From an uncultured Nitrosospira sp. (GTDB lineage: Bacteria; Nitrospirota; Nitrospiria; Nitrospirales; Nitrospiraceae): 64,000 nt of DNA. A program made the position numbers and the translations under genes. Position 1 is the first letter of the stretch. The number at the start of each line of letters is the position of its first letter. Shown here piece after piece: positions 39,083 through 49,981 of this stretch. The DNA is taken from assembly GCA_900696515.1 (NCBI GenBank), contig CAADGK010000099.1:97514-161513 (forward strand), given 5' to 3'. The notes under the pieces were generated by a model. The model saw only the letters and a list, made by a program, of their open reading frames with translations. It was not told the origin of the DNA and ran no database searches.

Positions 39083-40132
39083 CTAGGGAGAAGGATCCTG
39101 CTTGAAGCAGCGATTGGGACAGGTCTGACGAGGAACTCGAATCTGGTAGGATCCGCGAGGGAGCATGTCCTTCTTAAACTCAGGATTCAGCATTTTGAGC
39201 TCAAGCAGATACGTGCCGAACTCTTCGGCAACGGACGTCAACGCTCGTTGAGACTCCTTCACGTTCACGGTGATGGTTTCCGTCTCCAATGGCATGTAAA
39301 GATCTTTTTTAGTCAGTCCAAGATACTTCTCCGGCTGGGAGTAGATTTCCTTGGCCGCGATGATGCGAGGGACGTATCGCATGGTCTCACGAGGGCCGTG
39401 CATCTTCCAATAGTCGGCAATTTTTTGTTCTTTGAGCAGCTTGCGGATGCGTTCTTCCCCGGCATTGTAGGATGCCATCGCCAGGAACCAATCATTGTCC
39501 TGAAAGTCTTTGAGGTACTTGAGATACTTCACTGCCGCTTCAGTCGACATTTCCAGATTGCGGCGTTCATCTCGGACGGCGTCACTCTTGAGTCGGTAGC
39601 GGCGGCCCGTAGAGGGGATGAATTGCCAGGGACCCGATGCCTTTGCCTTCGAGTACGCGGCAGAAATGCATTTGCTCTCGACCAGCAACATATACTTGAG
39701 ATCGTCAGGCAATCCGGCCTCCGCCAACTGCTTTTCCGCAGGAGGGAAGCAGCGTCCGGTACGTTTGGCAAGAATGATGCTCTCCCCTTGATCTTCTAGG
39801 AATTGATAGAACTCATATTCGATCCGCTCTCTCACTTGCCAGTTGTCCAGAGGAACCTGCACTCCGGCAAAGGTGATCTTGTCCGGCAGCTTGAACGAGC
39901 TCAGAAAGAATCGTTCCCCTTCACGTTTGATTTCCGGCAGAATGACTAGACGATCTTCCGGTTCAGGTTGACTATCCAACAGGTCAGGGGCAAGCAGATC
40001 CTTCTCAGGCTCTAGCTTCTGTCCATTCACCCCTCCCGGATCCGTGGTGGCCAGCGATGGGATGGGGAGCATGACAAGAAGGAACAGAATTCTGATCGTG
40101 CGGACCAAGGACTGTACCCAGCAATGCATCAT
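39083..40132 (-). CDS. Lytic transglycosylase (MltD-like)
   Basis: MLLVESKCISAAYSKAKASGPWQFIPSTGRRY, MASYNAGEERIRK. Confidence 0.9.
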   Translation of the reverse strand: MMHCWVQSLVRTIRILFLLVMLPIPSLATTDPGGVNGQKLEPEKDLLAPDLLDSQPEPEDRLVILPEIKREGERFFLSSFKLPDKITFAGVQVPLDNWQVRERIEYEFYQFLEDQGESIILAKRTGRCFPPAEKQLAEAGLPDDLKYMLLVESKCISAAYSKAKASGPWQFIPSTGRRYRLKSDAVRDERRNLEMSTEAAVKYLKYLKDFQDNDWFLAMASYNAGEERIRKLLKEQKIADYWKMHGPRETMRYVPRIIAAKEIYSQPEKYLGLTKKDLYMPLETETITVNVKESQRALTSVAEEFGTYLLELKMLNPEFKKDMLPRGSYQIRVPRQTCPNRCFKQDPSP

Positions 40133-40248
40133 TCACAGGCTCCTCTAATCATGACAAAAGAACAAGTCGCAAGCAGTGAAGCTATCAGCTCCCCGAATTG
40201 TCGGCAAGAAGAATGGGCTTCTTGTTCATGGTACACTCGTAATCCTCC

Positions 40249-40941
40249 ATGCGAACTCTGGCGGTTCTAAACCAGACTATCACCGATTGCTCCGCCTGTC
40301 CTCGTTTGGTCGTGTATCGGCAGGGGATTGCAAAACAAAAGCGGAAGCAATATCGCGACTGGGTCTACTGGGGACGTCCGGTTCCTGGATTCGGAGACCA
40401 TCGGGCTCGACTCTATGTTCTAGGGTTGGCGCCTGCGGCTCATGGTGGAAACCGGACAGGACGAGTTTTTACTGGTGATCGGAGCGGCGATTGGCTGTAT
40501 GAGGCGCTGCATCGATATGGATTCGCCAATCAAGCCGAATCGCAGTCCAGAGAAGATGGCCTGATTTTGACGGACTGTTACATTGGAGCAACCGTGCGGT
40601 GTGCGCCGCCAGGGAACAAGCCCATGCCGGACGAGTTCAAGCGCTGTAACCAGTACTTGCAGGCTGAGATGCGTTTGCTGAAGCACCATCGCGTCGTGGT
40701 TGCATTGGGGAAAATTGCGTTTGATCACTATCTCAAGACCTGTCGCTCTCAAGGCCGTACGATTCCAGTCCCAGCTCCCACGTTTGGACACGGATCTATC
40801 TACCGCTCTCCTTGGGGGGTGACTCTAGTAAGTTCCTATCACCCGAGCCAACAAAACACGTTTACAGGGAAGTTGACCAGGCCGATGTTCCACGCAGTCT
40901 TTCAGAGGGCCAGGATTGAAATAGACGAACTCCGAAGTTAG
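40249..40941 (+). CDS. Uracil-DNA glycosylase, family 5-like
   Basis: CSACPRLVVYR, VLGLAPAAHGGNRTGRVFTGDRSGDWLY, SYHPSQQNT. Confidence 0.88.
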   Translation: MRTLAVLNQTITDCSACPRLVVYRQGIAKQKRKQYRDWVYWGRPVPGFGDHRARLYVLGLAPAAHGGNRTGRVFTGDRSGDWLYEALHRYGFANQAESQSREDGLILTDCYIGATVRCAPPGNKPMPDEFKRCNQYLQAEMRLLKHHRVVVALGKIAFDHYLKTCRSQGRTIPVPAPTFGHGSIYRSPWGVTLVSSYHPSQQNTFTGKLTRPMFHAVFQRARIEIDELRS

Positions 40942-41019
40942 TTGCAACCAGCCAGGCTTGACACCATACCTTACGCCGGTTTGGTGCCATGTATTGCTCG
41001 TGCTTCCAGCACTGGATTG

Positions 41020-41667
41020 TTATTGCTGCCCTTTAGCCTTCCAGTCGTCGAGGAACTTCTTGAGGCCTGAATCAGTGAGTGGGTGTTTAAAGAGTGCCTG
41101 GAAGATGCCGTAGGGCATCGTACAGATGTGACCACCTGCCAAGGCAGCTTCCACAACGTGCTGCGGATGACGAACGCTTGCCACGAGTACCAGCGTTTTA
41201 TAATCGTAATTCCTATAAATCGTCAGGATTTGTCGGATAAGCTCCATGCCGTTCGAACTGATGTCGTCGAGCCGCCCGATGAACGGTGACACGCACCAGG
41301 CACCGGCTTTGGCGGCCAACATAGCCTGTGTAGGAGAAAAGCAGAGAGTGACGTTCACCTTGATGCCTTCGGCGGCTAACCGCTTTGTGGCCTTCAATCC
41401 TTCCGGAATCAAGGGACATTTCACCACAATATTTTGATGAATTTTGGCCAGCTCTTTACCTTCCTTCACCATGGCGTCCGCTTCAATGCTTACGACCTCG
41501 GCGCTGATCGGTCCATCAACGATCTTACAAACCTCTTGCAGCATTTCCCGAAAACTCCGACCTTCTTTCACGACCAAGGAGGGATTCGTTGTTACCCCGT
41601 CCAGCAGTCCGAAGCTTGCGGCTTCTTGGATTTCCTTGACATTAGCGGTATCGAGATAGATTTTCAT
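41020..41667 (-). CDS. Fructose-6-phosphate aldolase/transaldolase (TalC/Fsa type)
   Basis: [49 protein letters not shown]. Confidence 0.93.
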   Translation of the reverse strand: MKIYLDTANVKEIQEAASFGLLDGVTTNPSLVVKEGRSFREMLQEVCKIVDGPISAEVVSIEADAMVKEGKELAKIHQNIVVKCPLIPEGLKATKRLAAEGIKVNVTLCFSPTQAMLAAKAGAWCVSPFIGRLDDISSNGMELIRQILTIYRNYDYKTLVLVASVRHPQHVVEAALAGGHICTMPYGIFQALFKHPLTDSGLKKFLDDWKAKGQQ

Positions 41668-41843
41668 GGTCGCCCCTTTCGTCTCGAGGAAACGGTGAAC
41701 GGATATCAATTCTACGTATCGGCCATTTTATGTGGAACTCAATGGCGGTGCAACTTAATCAGCTCAAAAGTTTGACAGAAGTTTTGCTGAACGTTAGAAT
41801 TTTTACGATCCTCTTTCACTCCATCGATACCGGAGAGAACGTG

Positions 41844-42158
41844 ATGCCAAGATTGGCTTATCTGTTGTGCGTTTGTAGCTTGGTCACCGCCTGTGGGGGG
41901 AGTAATCCTTACATGGAAGCGTCGCTGAAGCCGGCTGAGCTTCAGGGAAAGGATAAGGCCTGGTTCGAGAAAAATTGGGGGGCTCCGTCCGGAAAAGCTT
42001 CCCGGTTTTTTGGGGGAGAAACCTGGACCTACTACCGTATTGCTGGAGGAAAATCAGGTCTGCCGCTATTCAACTTTAAGCCGAATGAATGCCAAATCAC
42101 CCTCAAGTTTGACAAAGACGAGAAGCTCTCTGACTACGGCTATTCCTCAGGTTGCTAA
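41844..42158 (+). CDS. Hypothetical lipoprotein
   Basis: MPRLAYLLCVCSLVTACGGS lipobox; WFEKNWGAPSG. Confidence 0.7.
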   Translation: MPRLAYLLCVCSLVTACGGSNPYMEASLKPAELQGKDKAWFEKNWGAPSGKASRFFGGETWTYYRIAGGKSGLPLFNFKPNECQITLKFDKDEKLSDYGYSSGC

Positions 42159-42234
42159 CCACAATTCCTGGTAGGATACCCGTTCCGGATTCTCCGCACA
42201 AAGCCTCTGTCGTCTCCATCGTTCAACTTGATGA

Positions 42235-42507
42235 CTAGATAGGGTGTTCAGTCCGAAACTTCCCCGCACACTCCTTGCTGCAGAAACAGTATTCCCGTCC
42301 TCCGATCAATTCGGTGAGGGCTATTCGTCTTGGGACGAATATGTGACAGACCGGATCCTGGATCATCTGGTCCTGTTCATCCTCTGGTCCATGCGCGGAG
42401 GAGTTCTTCCGGCTATCCTGAACTTGTGTATTGAATCCACGAAACATTTGTCGGAGTAGATAGTAAAGAATGGTGATGAGCAAGCTTACAAGGATGAGTC
42501 TATACAT
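42235..42507 (-). CDS. Membrane-anchored YHS/TRASH-like protein
   Basis: N-terminal TM; DPVCHIFVPRRIAL...YCFCSKECAGKF. Confidence 0.7.
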   Translation of the reverse strand: MYRLILVSLLITILYYLLRQMFRGFNTQVQDSRKNSSAHGPEDEQDQMIQDPVCHIFVPRRIALTELIGGREYCFCSKECAGKFRTEHPI

Positions 42508-42713
42508 AGTGGTTACCTATTAAATGGTCCCCAATCCTATGAGGTCGATCTTTAGGTGTCAAGATAATCGAACCGGTTATTGTATACGATCAGTCGGTCT
42601 ATACGTTCATTCGGCCTAGTTTCGCCTAGGTCTTATTGGGGCTGATATGTGGTGTCATACAGTACTTCAGGAGGACTAGTTTTCCCTATCTTATGATGCT
42701 AGAGTGCGCACCC

Positions 42714-42866
42714 ATGAAGACCTGCGATAAATGCCATGGAGCGATGCTTCCGGAACGAGCAGTGGATTTGGATGCTGGACTGGCGATCACCGTCTTTGCG
42801 TGCTTGAACTGTGGTCGTCGGAAAGCAGCGGATCAGGAACCTCGGCCGATCACGGCGCGACACTAG
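42714..42866 (+). CDS. Small zinc-ribbon protein
   Basis: MKTCDKCHGAM...ACLNCGRR; two CxxC pairs. Confidence 0.5.
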   Translation: MKTCDKCHGAMLPERAVDLDAGLAITVFACLNCGRRKAADQEPRPITARH

Positions 42867-43119
42867 TCCTTCCTGTCTGCCTCCAAACTACTACACGCGA
42901 TGGGCGAGAAGATTGGGAGATCATGGATTGGCCCAAGCGCCTTCCAACGGACCTCCCATTGCATCCTCTCCGCTGAGGTAGGCTTGCCACAACCAAAACA
43001 TAACTGGTGGCAAGAAACAGCCTCAAGAATACGAACCAACAGGTAGCGTGTATCTTCTGAGCCGATCAGCGGAAGACTCTAAGTCATGTCACTGCTTTGC
43101 AAGGAGCTCTTGCTTCTTC

Positions 43120-43923
43120 CTAGCGAAGGCTCAAGACATCCATCATATCGTACAGACCTGGTGGTTGGCGGACGACCCATCTTGCTGCACGGAGAGCTCC
43201 ACGAGCGAAAGTATCTCGGCTGCTGGCTCGGTGCGTCACCTCAATGCGTTCACCCATGCCACCGAACAGAATGGTATGGTCGCCGACGATATCACCGGCT
43301 CTGATTGTTTGGATCCCGATTTCTCCTTTGATTCGTTCCCCGATCAACCCTTTACGAGCATAGACACCGACTTGGTTTAAATCTCGGTTTACAGAACGCG
43401 CAAGAACCTCGGCAATTTTGAGGGCGGTGCCGCTTGGAGCGTCCTTTTTCAATCTGTGGTGAGCTTCGATCACTTCGATATCGTAATCGTCTCCAAGGGT
43501 TTTGGCCATCTCGCCGATGACTTTGTAGAGGAGGTTGATGCCGACACTCATATTGGGAGAAAACACACAGGGAATATGTTGGGCCAGCGTCTTCAGTTCA
43601 TCGAGCTGACCGATTGAGAGCCCGGTCGTTCCAATGACCGCCGCGCGCCGGGAGCGAACGACCGTTCTCATGTGATCGAGGGTTGCCTCGGGAGAGGAAA
43701 AATCAACTACGACCTCCCCTCGCTCCATTAAAGCCGAAAGATCCGCCGTGATAGGGATGCCTGCGTGTCCCGATCCGGCGAATTCACCCGCATCCTCCCC
43801 CAATGCCGGGTGGTCTTTCCCCTCTAGCGCCCCTGCCAACATCAGCGCGGTAGAGTCCCTGACTAGCGACACCAATCTACATCCCATTCGTCCGGCGGCG
43901 CCGGCTACAACGACCTTGATCAT
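43120..43923 (-). CDS. dapB: 4-hydroxy-tetrahydrodipicolinate reductase
   Basis: GAAGRMGCRL, IGTTGLS, EAHHRLKKDAPSGTAL. Confidence 0.97.
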   Translation of the reverse strand: MIKVVVAGAAGRMGCRLVSLVRDSTALMLAGALEGKDHPALGEDAGEFAGSGHAGIPITADLSALMERGEVVVDFSSPEATLDHMRTVVRSRRAAVIGTTGLSIGQLDELKTLAQHIPCVFSPNMSVGINLLYKVIGEMAKTLGDDYDIEVIEAHHRLKKDAPSGTALKIAEVLARSVNRDLNQVGVYARKGLIGERIKGEIGIQTIRAGDIVGDHTILFGGMGERIEVTHRASSRDTFARGALRAARWVVRQPPGLYDMMDVLSLR

Positions 43924-43942
43924 ATTCTTCTCACCATCAGCG

Positions 43943-44830
43943 TCATGAACGTGTGATCAGCGAAACATCTTTCAGGACCTGAACCAACTTCTCACGTGTC
44001 TCCTGGGCCATTGGGCAAAGCGGCAAGCGCAATTCCGGATCGATCTTGCCCATCAGGCCCAATGCTTCTTTCACGGGAATCGGGTTTGTTTCAAAGAACA
44101 GCGCGGCAAAGAGAGGGGAGAGTTTGAAATGAATCCGTCGAGCTTCCTCAATCCTCCCCGCTGAAAATGCTTTGACGAGCGCAGCCATATCGGCGGGTAC
44201 AATGTTTGCGGTGACGGTAATGACGCCTTTCCCACCCACTGCCATCATGGGAAGCGTGAGCGCATCATCACCGGCCAGTACAGTGATGCGGTCGCCGCAC
44301 ATAAGCACGAGGTCCGAGGCTTGTTGGACGGATCCACTCCCTTCCTTGACTCCAACAATCGTCGGAAGGGTGGTGAGACGGGCAATCGTGGCCGGGAGCA
44401 TGTTTACTCCGGTACGACCAGGAATATTGTACAGGACCAAAGGAAGGTCGACAGCCTCGGCAACGGCCCGGTAGTGGCGGTACAGGCCTTCTTGTGTGGG
44501 TTTGTTGTAATAGGGTGTGATCAACAATGCCGCATCGGCGCCCGCCTGCTTCGCATGTTTGGTAAGGGCAATTGCTTCGTCCGTGCTATTTGAGCCGGTT
44601 CCGGCAACTACTGGGACACGACGACGGACGACTTCCACCGTCAGTTCGATGACCCGATTATGCTCATCGTGAGAAAGAGTGGCTGACTCCCCGGTCGTTC
44701 CGCATGGGACGATGCCGTTTGTTCCATTTGCAATTTGCCATTCAATCAGGTCAGCCAAGGCCCGTTCATCAACCTTGCCCTTGCGAAATGGCGTGACGAT
44801 CGCGACAAGAGATCCGGTAAACATGCTCAC
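43943..44830 (-). CDS. dapA: 4-hydroxy-tetrahydrodipicolinate synthase
   Basis: GTTGESATLSHDEH, VAGTGSNST, YNIPGRTGVNM, VKEGSG. Confidence 0.97.
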   Translation of the reverse strand: MSMFTGSLVAIVTPFRKGKVDERALADLIEWQIANGTNGIVPCGTTGESATLSHDEHNRVIELTVEVVRRRVPVVAGTGSNSTDEAIALTKHAKQAGADAALLITPYYNKPTQEGLYRHYRAVAEAVDLPLVLYNIPGRTGVNMLPATIARLTTLPTIVGVKEGSGSVQQASDLVLMCGDRITVLAGDDALTLPMMAVGGKGVITVTANIVPADMAALVKAFSAGRIEEARRIHFKLSPLFAALFFETNPIPVKEALGLMGKIDPELRLPLCPMAQETREKLVQVLKDVSLITRS

Positions 44831-46098
44831 TCCGTTTCGTTCAGGAACGACGGGATGGTCTCCCCTTTGACGAGGTCATCATACGTTTCGCGTTCACGAA
44901 TGATGTGAAATTCACCACCCTTCACAAGGACTTCTGGGACCCGTGGTCGAGAGTTGTAATTTGACGCCATCACAAAGCCATAGGCTCCGGCACTCATGAC
45001 CGCCAATAAGTCATCGGGTTGTATGTTCGGCAACGAACGCTCTTTGGCCAGGAAATCTCCTGATTCGCACACAGGCCCAACGATATCGACCATTTGCTTG
45101 GGGCGATGGACTGCCGCTTCGTTCACCGGTCGAATCTCATGGTACGCACCGTACAAACTGGGGCGAATGAGGTCGTTCATGGCCGCGTCGACAATGACGA
45201 AGTGCTTTGTTTCACCGGCTTTCTCGTACAACGCCTTGGTCACGAGGATGCCGGCGTTCCCGACGATGACACGGCCCGGTTCCATGACCAGTGTTAGCCC
45301 CAGCCCCTTGACGAGGGGGGAAATCGCATGAGCCAGATCTTGAGGCAACGGGGGTTTCTCATCGGAATAGGTGATACCGAGGCCGCCGCCGATATTCAGA
45401 TAACGAATGTTGATGCCGTGGGCTTTTAGCGTGTCAATCAGAGCCACGACTTTCTTTAACGAATCGACGAACGGCGTCACTTCCGTCAACTGTGAGCCGA
45501 TATGAGCATGAACTCCCACGACGTCGATGTGGGTCATCGAGGATGCTGCTTTGTATTCTTCCAACGCACGATCGGCTGCGATCCCGAACTTGCTTTTCTT
45601 CATCCCCGTCGAAATGTACGGATGTGTTTTAGGGTCCACATCTGGATTGATTCGCAAGGCAATCCGAGCCTTCATGCCGACCGAAGCGGCGACATCGTTG
45701 ATGGCGCGGATTTCGGCGGCAGACTCGACATTGAACATGAGAATATTCGCCTTGAGCGCGTCACGAATTTCGTCCGGTGACTTGCCGACACCGGCGAAGA
45801 CGATTTTGGACGCGGGTACGCCGGCCTTCATGGCCCTGAACAGTTCACCGCCGGATACAATATCCACTCCGCTCCCTTCTCGGGCCATCAGCCGCAGAAT
45901 GGCGAGATTGGAGTTGGCCTTCATCGCAAACGCGATGACATGCGGGATATCCTTGAACGCGCTGTCATAGGCATGAAAGTGACGGACGAGAGTCTCGTGG
46001 CTGTAGATATAACAAGGAGTGCCTAGTTCTTTCGCGATCCGGCTGACGGGTACTTGCTCGCAGTATAATTCGCCCTGTTGGTATTCAAAGCTATGCAT
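44827..46098 (-). CDS. lysA: Diaminopimelate decarboxylase
   Basis: FAMKANSNLAILRLMAREGSGVDIVSGGEL, HIGSQLTEV, NIGGGLGI, CESGDF. Confidence 0.97.
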   Translation of the reverse strand: MHSFEYQQGELYCEQVPVSRIAKELGTPCYIYSHETLVRHFHAYDSAFKDIPHVIAFAMKANSNLAILRLMAREGSGVDIVSGGELFRAMKAGVPASKIVFAGVGKSPDEIRDALKANILMFNVESAAEIRAINDVAASVGMKARIALRINPDVDPKTHPYISTGMKKSKFGIAADRALEEYKAASSMTHIDVVGVHAHIGSQLTEVTPFVDSLKKVVALIDTLKAHGINIRYLNIGGGLGITYSDEKPPLPQDLAHAISPLVKGLGLTLVMEPGRVIVGNAGILVTKALYEKAGETKHFVIVDAAMNDLIRPSLYGAYHEIRPVNEAAVHRPKQMVDIVGPVCESGDFLAKERSLPNIQPDDLLAVMSAGAYGFVMASNYNSRPRVPEVLVKGGEFHIIRERETYDDLVKGETIPSFLNETE

Positions 46099-46139
46099 CG
46101 TCTCAATCCTTAATCAAAAGTAGGTTCATCCGTTGAGCG

Positions 46140-46370
46140 TCATCGAGTTCCCACCGGCTGTGAAGGTGGAAGACCTATATCGTGTCCGTCCAGAGGCAGG
46201 TCAGGAGCTCCTCCTGGGTCTACGACCTCACGCTCTGTCTGGAGTGCATGCTGTTTCTTTTGTTTCTCAACGGTAGGGGCGACGCCCACATACTCAGGAG
46301 GAACAGGAGAGCCCACGACGCCACAGGCGATCAACAATCCTGTTGAAATCAGAACCACCAGTGTCCTCAT
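46140..46370 (-). CDS. Small LptM/LppL-like lipoprotein
   Basis: Lipobox LLIACGVVGSPVPPEY; between argH and lysA; overlaps argH stop by 4 nt. Confidence 0.6.
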   Translation of the reverse strand: MRTLVVLISTGLLIACGVVGSPVPPEYVGVAPTVEKQKKQHALQTEREVVDPGGAPDLPLDGHDIGLPPSQPVGTR

Positions 46371-47779
46371 GAGAGGTGCTTCTCCAGCTCTTTGATTCGC
46401 TGGTCCACCCGAGTCCGAGCCGTACCACCAACTTGTCCTTTGTGATCGATGGCAGCCACGGTGGTCAATCGTGTGAGCACGTCCCGTGTAATCCGCTCAG
46501 AAAACCCGCGTAACTCTTCGAGCGAAAGATCGGTCACCTCACAGCCACGATCAAGGGCTGCTCGAACGATCCTTCCAGTAATACCGTGCGCCTCACGAAA
46601 CGGCACACCCTTCATAACCAAGTAGTCGGCCAGCTCGGTGGCCAGCAGTCCGCCCCCTTGCAATGCGCTCGCGAGTCTCTCTTGGTTGATTTGCACGTGG
46701 CGCATCAGTTCGGTCATCACCTCAAGCGAGGAGTCCACGGTATCCAGCGCGTCAAAGAGTGCCGGTTTGTCTTCCTGCAAATCGCGATTATACGTGAGGG
46801 GCAGAGCTTTTAGCAGCGCCAGCAGGTTGAATAGATGTCCATATACGCGACCTGTTTTCCCCCGGACCAACTCGGGGATATCCGGGTTCTTTTTCTGCGG
46901 CATCATACTGCTTCCCGTGCAGAAAGCATCCGGCAAGTCAACGAAGCGGAATTCCTGCGAGGCCCACAGAATCAATTCCTCACTGAGCCGCGACAAGTGC
47001 ATCATTACGATGGAAAGGGCCGAGGCCACTTCGATCATGAAATCGCGATCAGACACCGCGTCCATGCTGTTGGCGGTAACGGCAGGAAAATCCAACAACT
47101 CTGCCGTATATCGACGATTGACCGGATAATTCGTGCCGGCCAGCGCCCCCGATCCAAGCGGCATGATGTTGACTCGGCTTTTTGCGTCACGCAAGCGAGC
47201 CTTGTCCCGTTCGAGCATCTCAACATAGGCTAGCAGGTGATGGGCGAACAAGACCGGTTGCGCCCGTTGGAGATGGGTATATCCGGGCATCATCACCGTA
47301 CGGTTCTCAGCAGCCTTTGCAACCAGCGCGCGCTGCAGATCGAGTATTCGTGCGTGGAGTTTGTCTAAATAGGTTCGCAAATACAGCCGAATATCCAACG
47401 CGACCTGATCATTCCGGCTCCGACCGGTGTGTAACTTCCCGCCCAAGGGGCCGATGATCTCCGTTAATCGCCGTTCGATCGCCATGTGAATATCTTCGTC
47501 GTGCGGGGTAAATGCGAACTGACCGCGATCCAGCTCTTCTTTCACCGTGTTCAACCCACGAATGATTTTCCGAGCTTCTGTTTCCGTCAGGATCTTTGCC
47601 TTTGCCAGGGTCTTACAGTGGGCGATGCTCCCGGCGATGTCCTCCGCATAGAGTCGGCCATCGACCGTCACCGAGCGCGTAAACGCTTCTACGAGTCGAT
47701 GGGTTTTCTCTCGAAATCGCCCATCCCAGGCTTTTCCTGCGTGGTCAGCGGTCTTTGGACGTTGTGTGCGCCTGGTCAT
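46367..47779 (-). CDS. argH: Argininosuccinate lyase
   Basis: TGRSRNDQVALDIRLYLR, GYTHLQRAQPVLFAHH, GSSMMPQKKNPD. Confidence 0.98.
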   Translation of the reverse strand: MTRRTQRPKTADHAGKAWDGRFREKTHRLVEAFTRSVTVDGRLYAEDIAGSIAHCKTLAKAKILTETEARKIIRGLNTVKEELDRGQFAFTPHDEDIHMAIERRLTEIIGPLGGKLHTGRSRNDQVALDIRLYLRTYLDKLHARILDLQRALVAKAAENRTVMMPGYTHLQRAQPVLFAHHLLAYVEMLERDKARLRDAKSRVNIMPLGSGALAGTNYPVNRRYTAELLDFPAVTANSMDAVSDRDFMIEVASALSIVMMHLSRLSEELILWASQEFRFVDLPDAFCTGSSMMPQKKNPDIPELVRGKTGRVYGHLFNLLALLKALPLTYNRDLQEDKPALFDALDTVDSSLEVMTELMRHVQINQERLASALQGGGLLATELADYLVMKGVPFREAHGITGRIVRAALDRGCEVTDLSLEELRGFSERITRDVLTRLTTVAAIDHKGQVGGTARTRVDQRIKELEKHLS

Positions 47780-48993
47780 CAGGACGAAGCCTTCTTTCGT
47801 TGCGCGCGGATCTTGAGCCGTAATGCGTTCAAACGGATGAACCCTTCCGCATCCTTCTGGTTATAGACCTCATCTTCCTCGAAGGTGGCGATGTCCAATC
47901 GATACAGTGATCGCTTCGATTTGCGCCCCGCCAACGTACAACTCCCTTTATAAAGCTTGACGCGCGCAATGCCGCTGACGTCTTTCTGGGCGTCATCGAT
48001 CGCGGCCTGCAACATGTCACGCTCCGGGCTGAACCAATAACCGTTGTAGATCAAGCCGGCAAACCGTGGGATCAAGCTGTCACGGAAATACAGGACCTCA
48101 CGGTCCATCGTCAAAGACTCGATCCCCCGATGCGCGACATGGAGGATCGTGCCCCCAGGTGTTTCGTACACCCCGCGCGATTTCATCCCGACATAGCGGT
48201 TTTCTACCAGATCGACCCGTCCGACCCCATGTGCACCGCCTAGCTTGTTGAGATGAGCCAGTAAAGCGGCCGGACGCATCTTCTTTCCGTCGACGGCGAC
48301 GGGGTTGCCTGCTTGATACTCGATCTCGACCTCTTGCGGCGTATTCGGTGCTTTTTCCGGGGAGACGGTCAATTGGAAGATTTCGTCCGGCGGCGATTCC
48401 CAGGGGTCTTCGAGAATACCGCCTTCGTAGCTGATGTGGAACAGATTGGGGTCTGTGCTGTACGGCTTGGCTTTGGTCGCGGTCACGGGGATCCCATGTT
48501 GATCGGCATACTCAATGAGTTCACGACGAGATCGCATGGTCCATTCCCGCCAGGGAGCGATGATTTTGAGCTGCGGGGCGAGTGCCATATAGGTGAGCTC
48601 AAAGCGTACCTGATCGTTTCCTTTTCCCGTGGCTCCATGCGACACCGCTTCGGCGCCTTCTTTCAACGCGATCTCGGCCTGTCGGCGGGCGATCAGCGGA
48701 CGGGCAATCGAGGTGCCGAGCAAATAGCACCCTTCATACATCGCGTTCCCTCGTAACATCGGGAACACGTAGTCTTTGACGAATGTTTCCCGCAGGTCTT
48801 CCACATAGACCTTCTTCACACCCAGCGCCTGGGCTTTCTTTTTCACGGCATTGAGATCTTCGCCCTGCCCGAGATCGGCACAAAAGGCGATGATCTCGGC
48901 CTGGTAGGTTTCCTGGAGCCATTTGAGAATCACTGAGGTGTCCAGTCCGCCGGAATAGGCCAGGACGATTTTCTTGATGGGCTGTGATTTCAT
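47779..48993 (-). CDS. argG: Argininosuccinate synthase
   Basis: [41 protein letters not shown]. Confidence 0.98.
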   Translation of the reverse strand: MKSQPIKKIVLAYSGGLDTSVILKWLQETYQAEIIAFCADLGQGEDLNAVKKKAQALGVKKVYVEDLRETFVKDYVFPMLRGNAMYEGCYLLGTSIARPLIARRQAEIALKEGAEAVSHGATGKGNDQVRFELTYMALAPQLKIIAPWREWTMRSRRELIEYADQHGIPVTATKAKPYSTDPNLFHISYEGGILEDPWESPPDEIFQLTVSPEKAPNTPQEVEIEYQAGNPVAVDGKKMRPAALLAHLNKLGGAHGVGRVDLVENRYVGMKSRGVYETPGGTILHVAHRGIESLTMDREVLYFRDSLIPRFAGLIYNGYWFSPERDMLQAAIDDAQKDVSGIARVKLYKGSCTLAGRKSKRSLYRLDIATFEEDEVYNQKDAEGFIRLNALRLKIRAQRKKASS

Positions 48994-49003
48994 AGGTGCA
49001 ATC

Positions 49004-49981
49004 CTATCCTCTGCGTGCTTTGTGGCTGAGCAGTTGAGTCAAAACCGCTTTCTGCATGTGCAATCGATTTTCTGCCTGGTCGATCACCACCGACTGCGGG
49101 CCATCCAGGACCTCTGCGGAGATTTCCTCTCCGCGATGCGCCGGCAGACAGTGCATGACGATGGCATCGGGCTTTGCCCGATGCAGCAACCGTTGGTCGA
49201 GCTGATACGGGGCCAGGGTCCGTAACCGTCTGGCCTGCTCCCGTTCACGTCCCATACTGATCCATACGTCGGTATAGACCACATCCGCTTCCTTCACGGC
49301 CACGAGGGGATTTTCCACCACCTCAATGGAAGCGCCAGTGGCTTGCCCTTCGACCCTGGCGCGGTCGATGACTCGCTGATCCGGTTGATAACCTGAGGGG
49401 CATCCGATGACCACGCGCATCCCTACCTTCGCGCCAGCTTCGATGAGTGAGTTGGCAACGTTATTCCCATCTCCGATGTAGGCCAGGCTGAGTCCCTTGA
49501 GTCGTCCTTTCAGTTCCTGAATCGTCAGAAGATCGGATAACGCCTGACAGGGATGACTGTGGTCGGTGAGCCCGTTGATAACGGGCATCGTAGCTTCGGT
49601 AGCCCATTCCTCGACGATCGCATGGTCATAAGTACGGATGACAATCCCGTCGAGGTACCGGGATAAGACGCGTGCCGTATCCGCAATCGTCTCTCCGCGA
49701 GAGAGTTGGATATCGCTCATCGGCAGCACCAGGGCGTGGCCACCAAGCTGGTTCATACCAGCTTCAAAGGACACCCTGGTTCTCGTCGACGGTTTTTGAA
49801 ACAGCAGCCCCAGCGTTTTCCCGCGAAGCAACCGATGAGGGACACCTCCTTGCTGCTTCTTCTTGAGGGTGCTGGCCAGTCGTAAGAGCGCAAGGACTTG
49901 CGTCCGTGGCATGGTGGCCACGTCAAGCAGGTCCTTGGCGTATCGCTCGGTGCCGCTGGGATGTCGGGTTCGTACGGCCAT
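49004..49981 (-). CDS. argF: Ornithine carbamoyltransferase
   Basis: [43 protein letters not shown]. Confidence 0.97.
   Translation of the reverse strand: MAVRTRHPSGTERYAKDLLDVATMPRTQVLALLRLASTLKKKQQGGVPHRLLRGKTLGLLFQKPSTRTRVSFEAGMNQLGGHALVLPMSDIQLSRGETIADTARVLSRYLDGIVIRTYDHAIVEEWATEATMPVINGLTDHSHPCQALSDLLTIQELKGRLKGLSLAYIGDGNNVANSLIEAGAKVGMRVVIGCPSGYQPDQRVIDRARVEGQATGASIEVVENPLVAVKEADVVYTDVWISMGREREQARRLRTLAPYQLDQRLLHRAKPDAIVMHCLPAHRGEEISAEVLDGPQSVVIDQAENRLHMQKAVLTQLLSHKARRG

Noticed and set aside
39080-39799. 239-aa plus-strand ORF
   Set aside because: Antisense to the MltD-like transglycosylase
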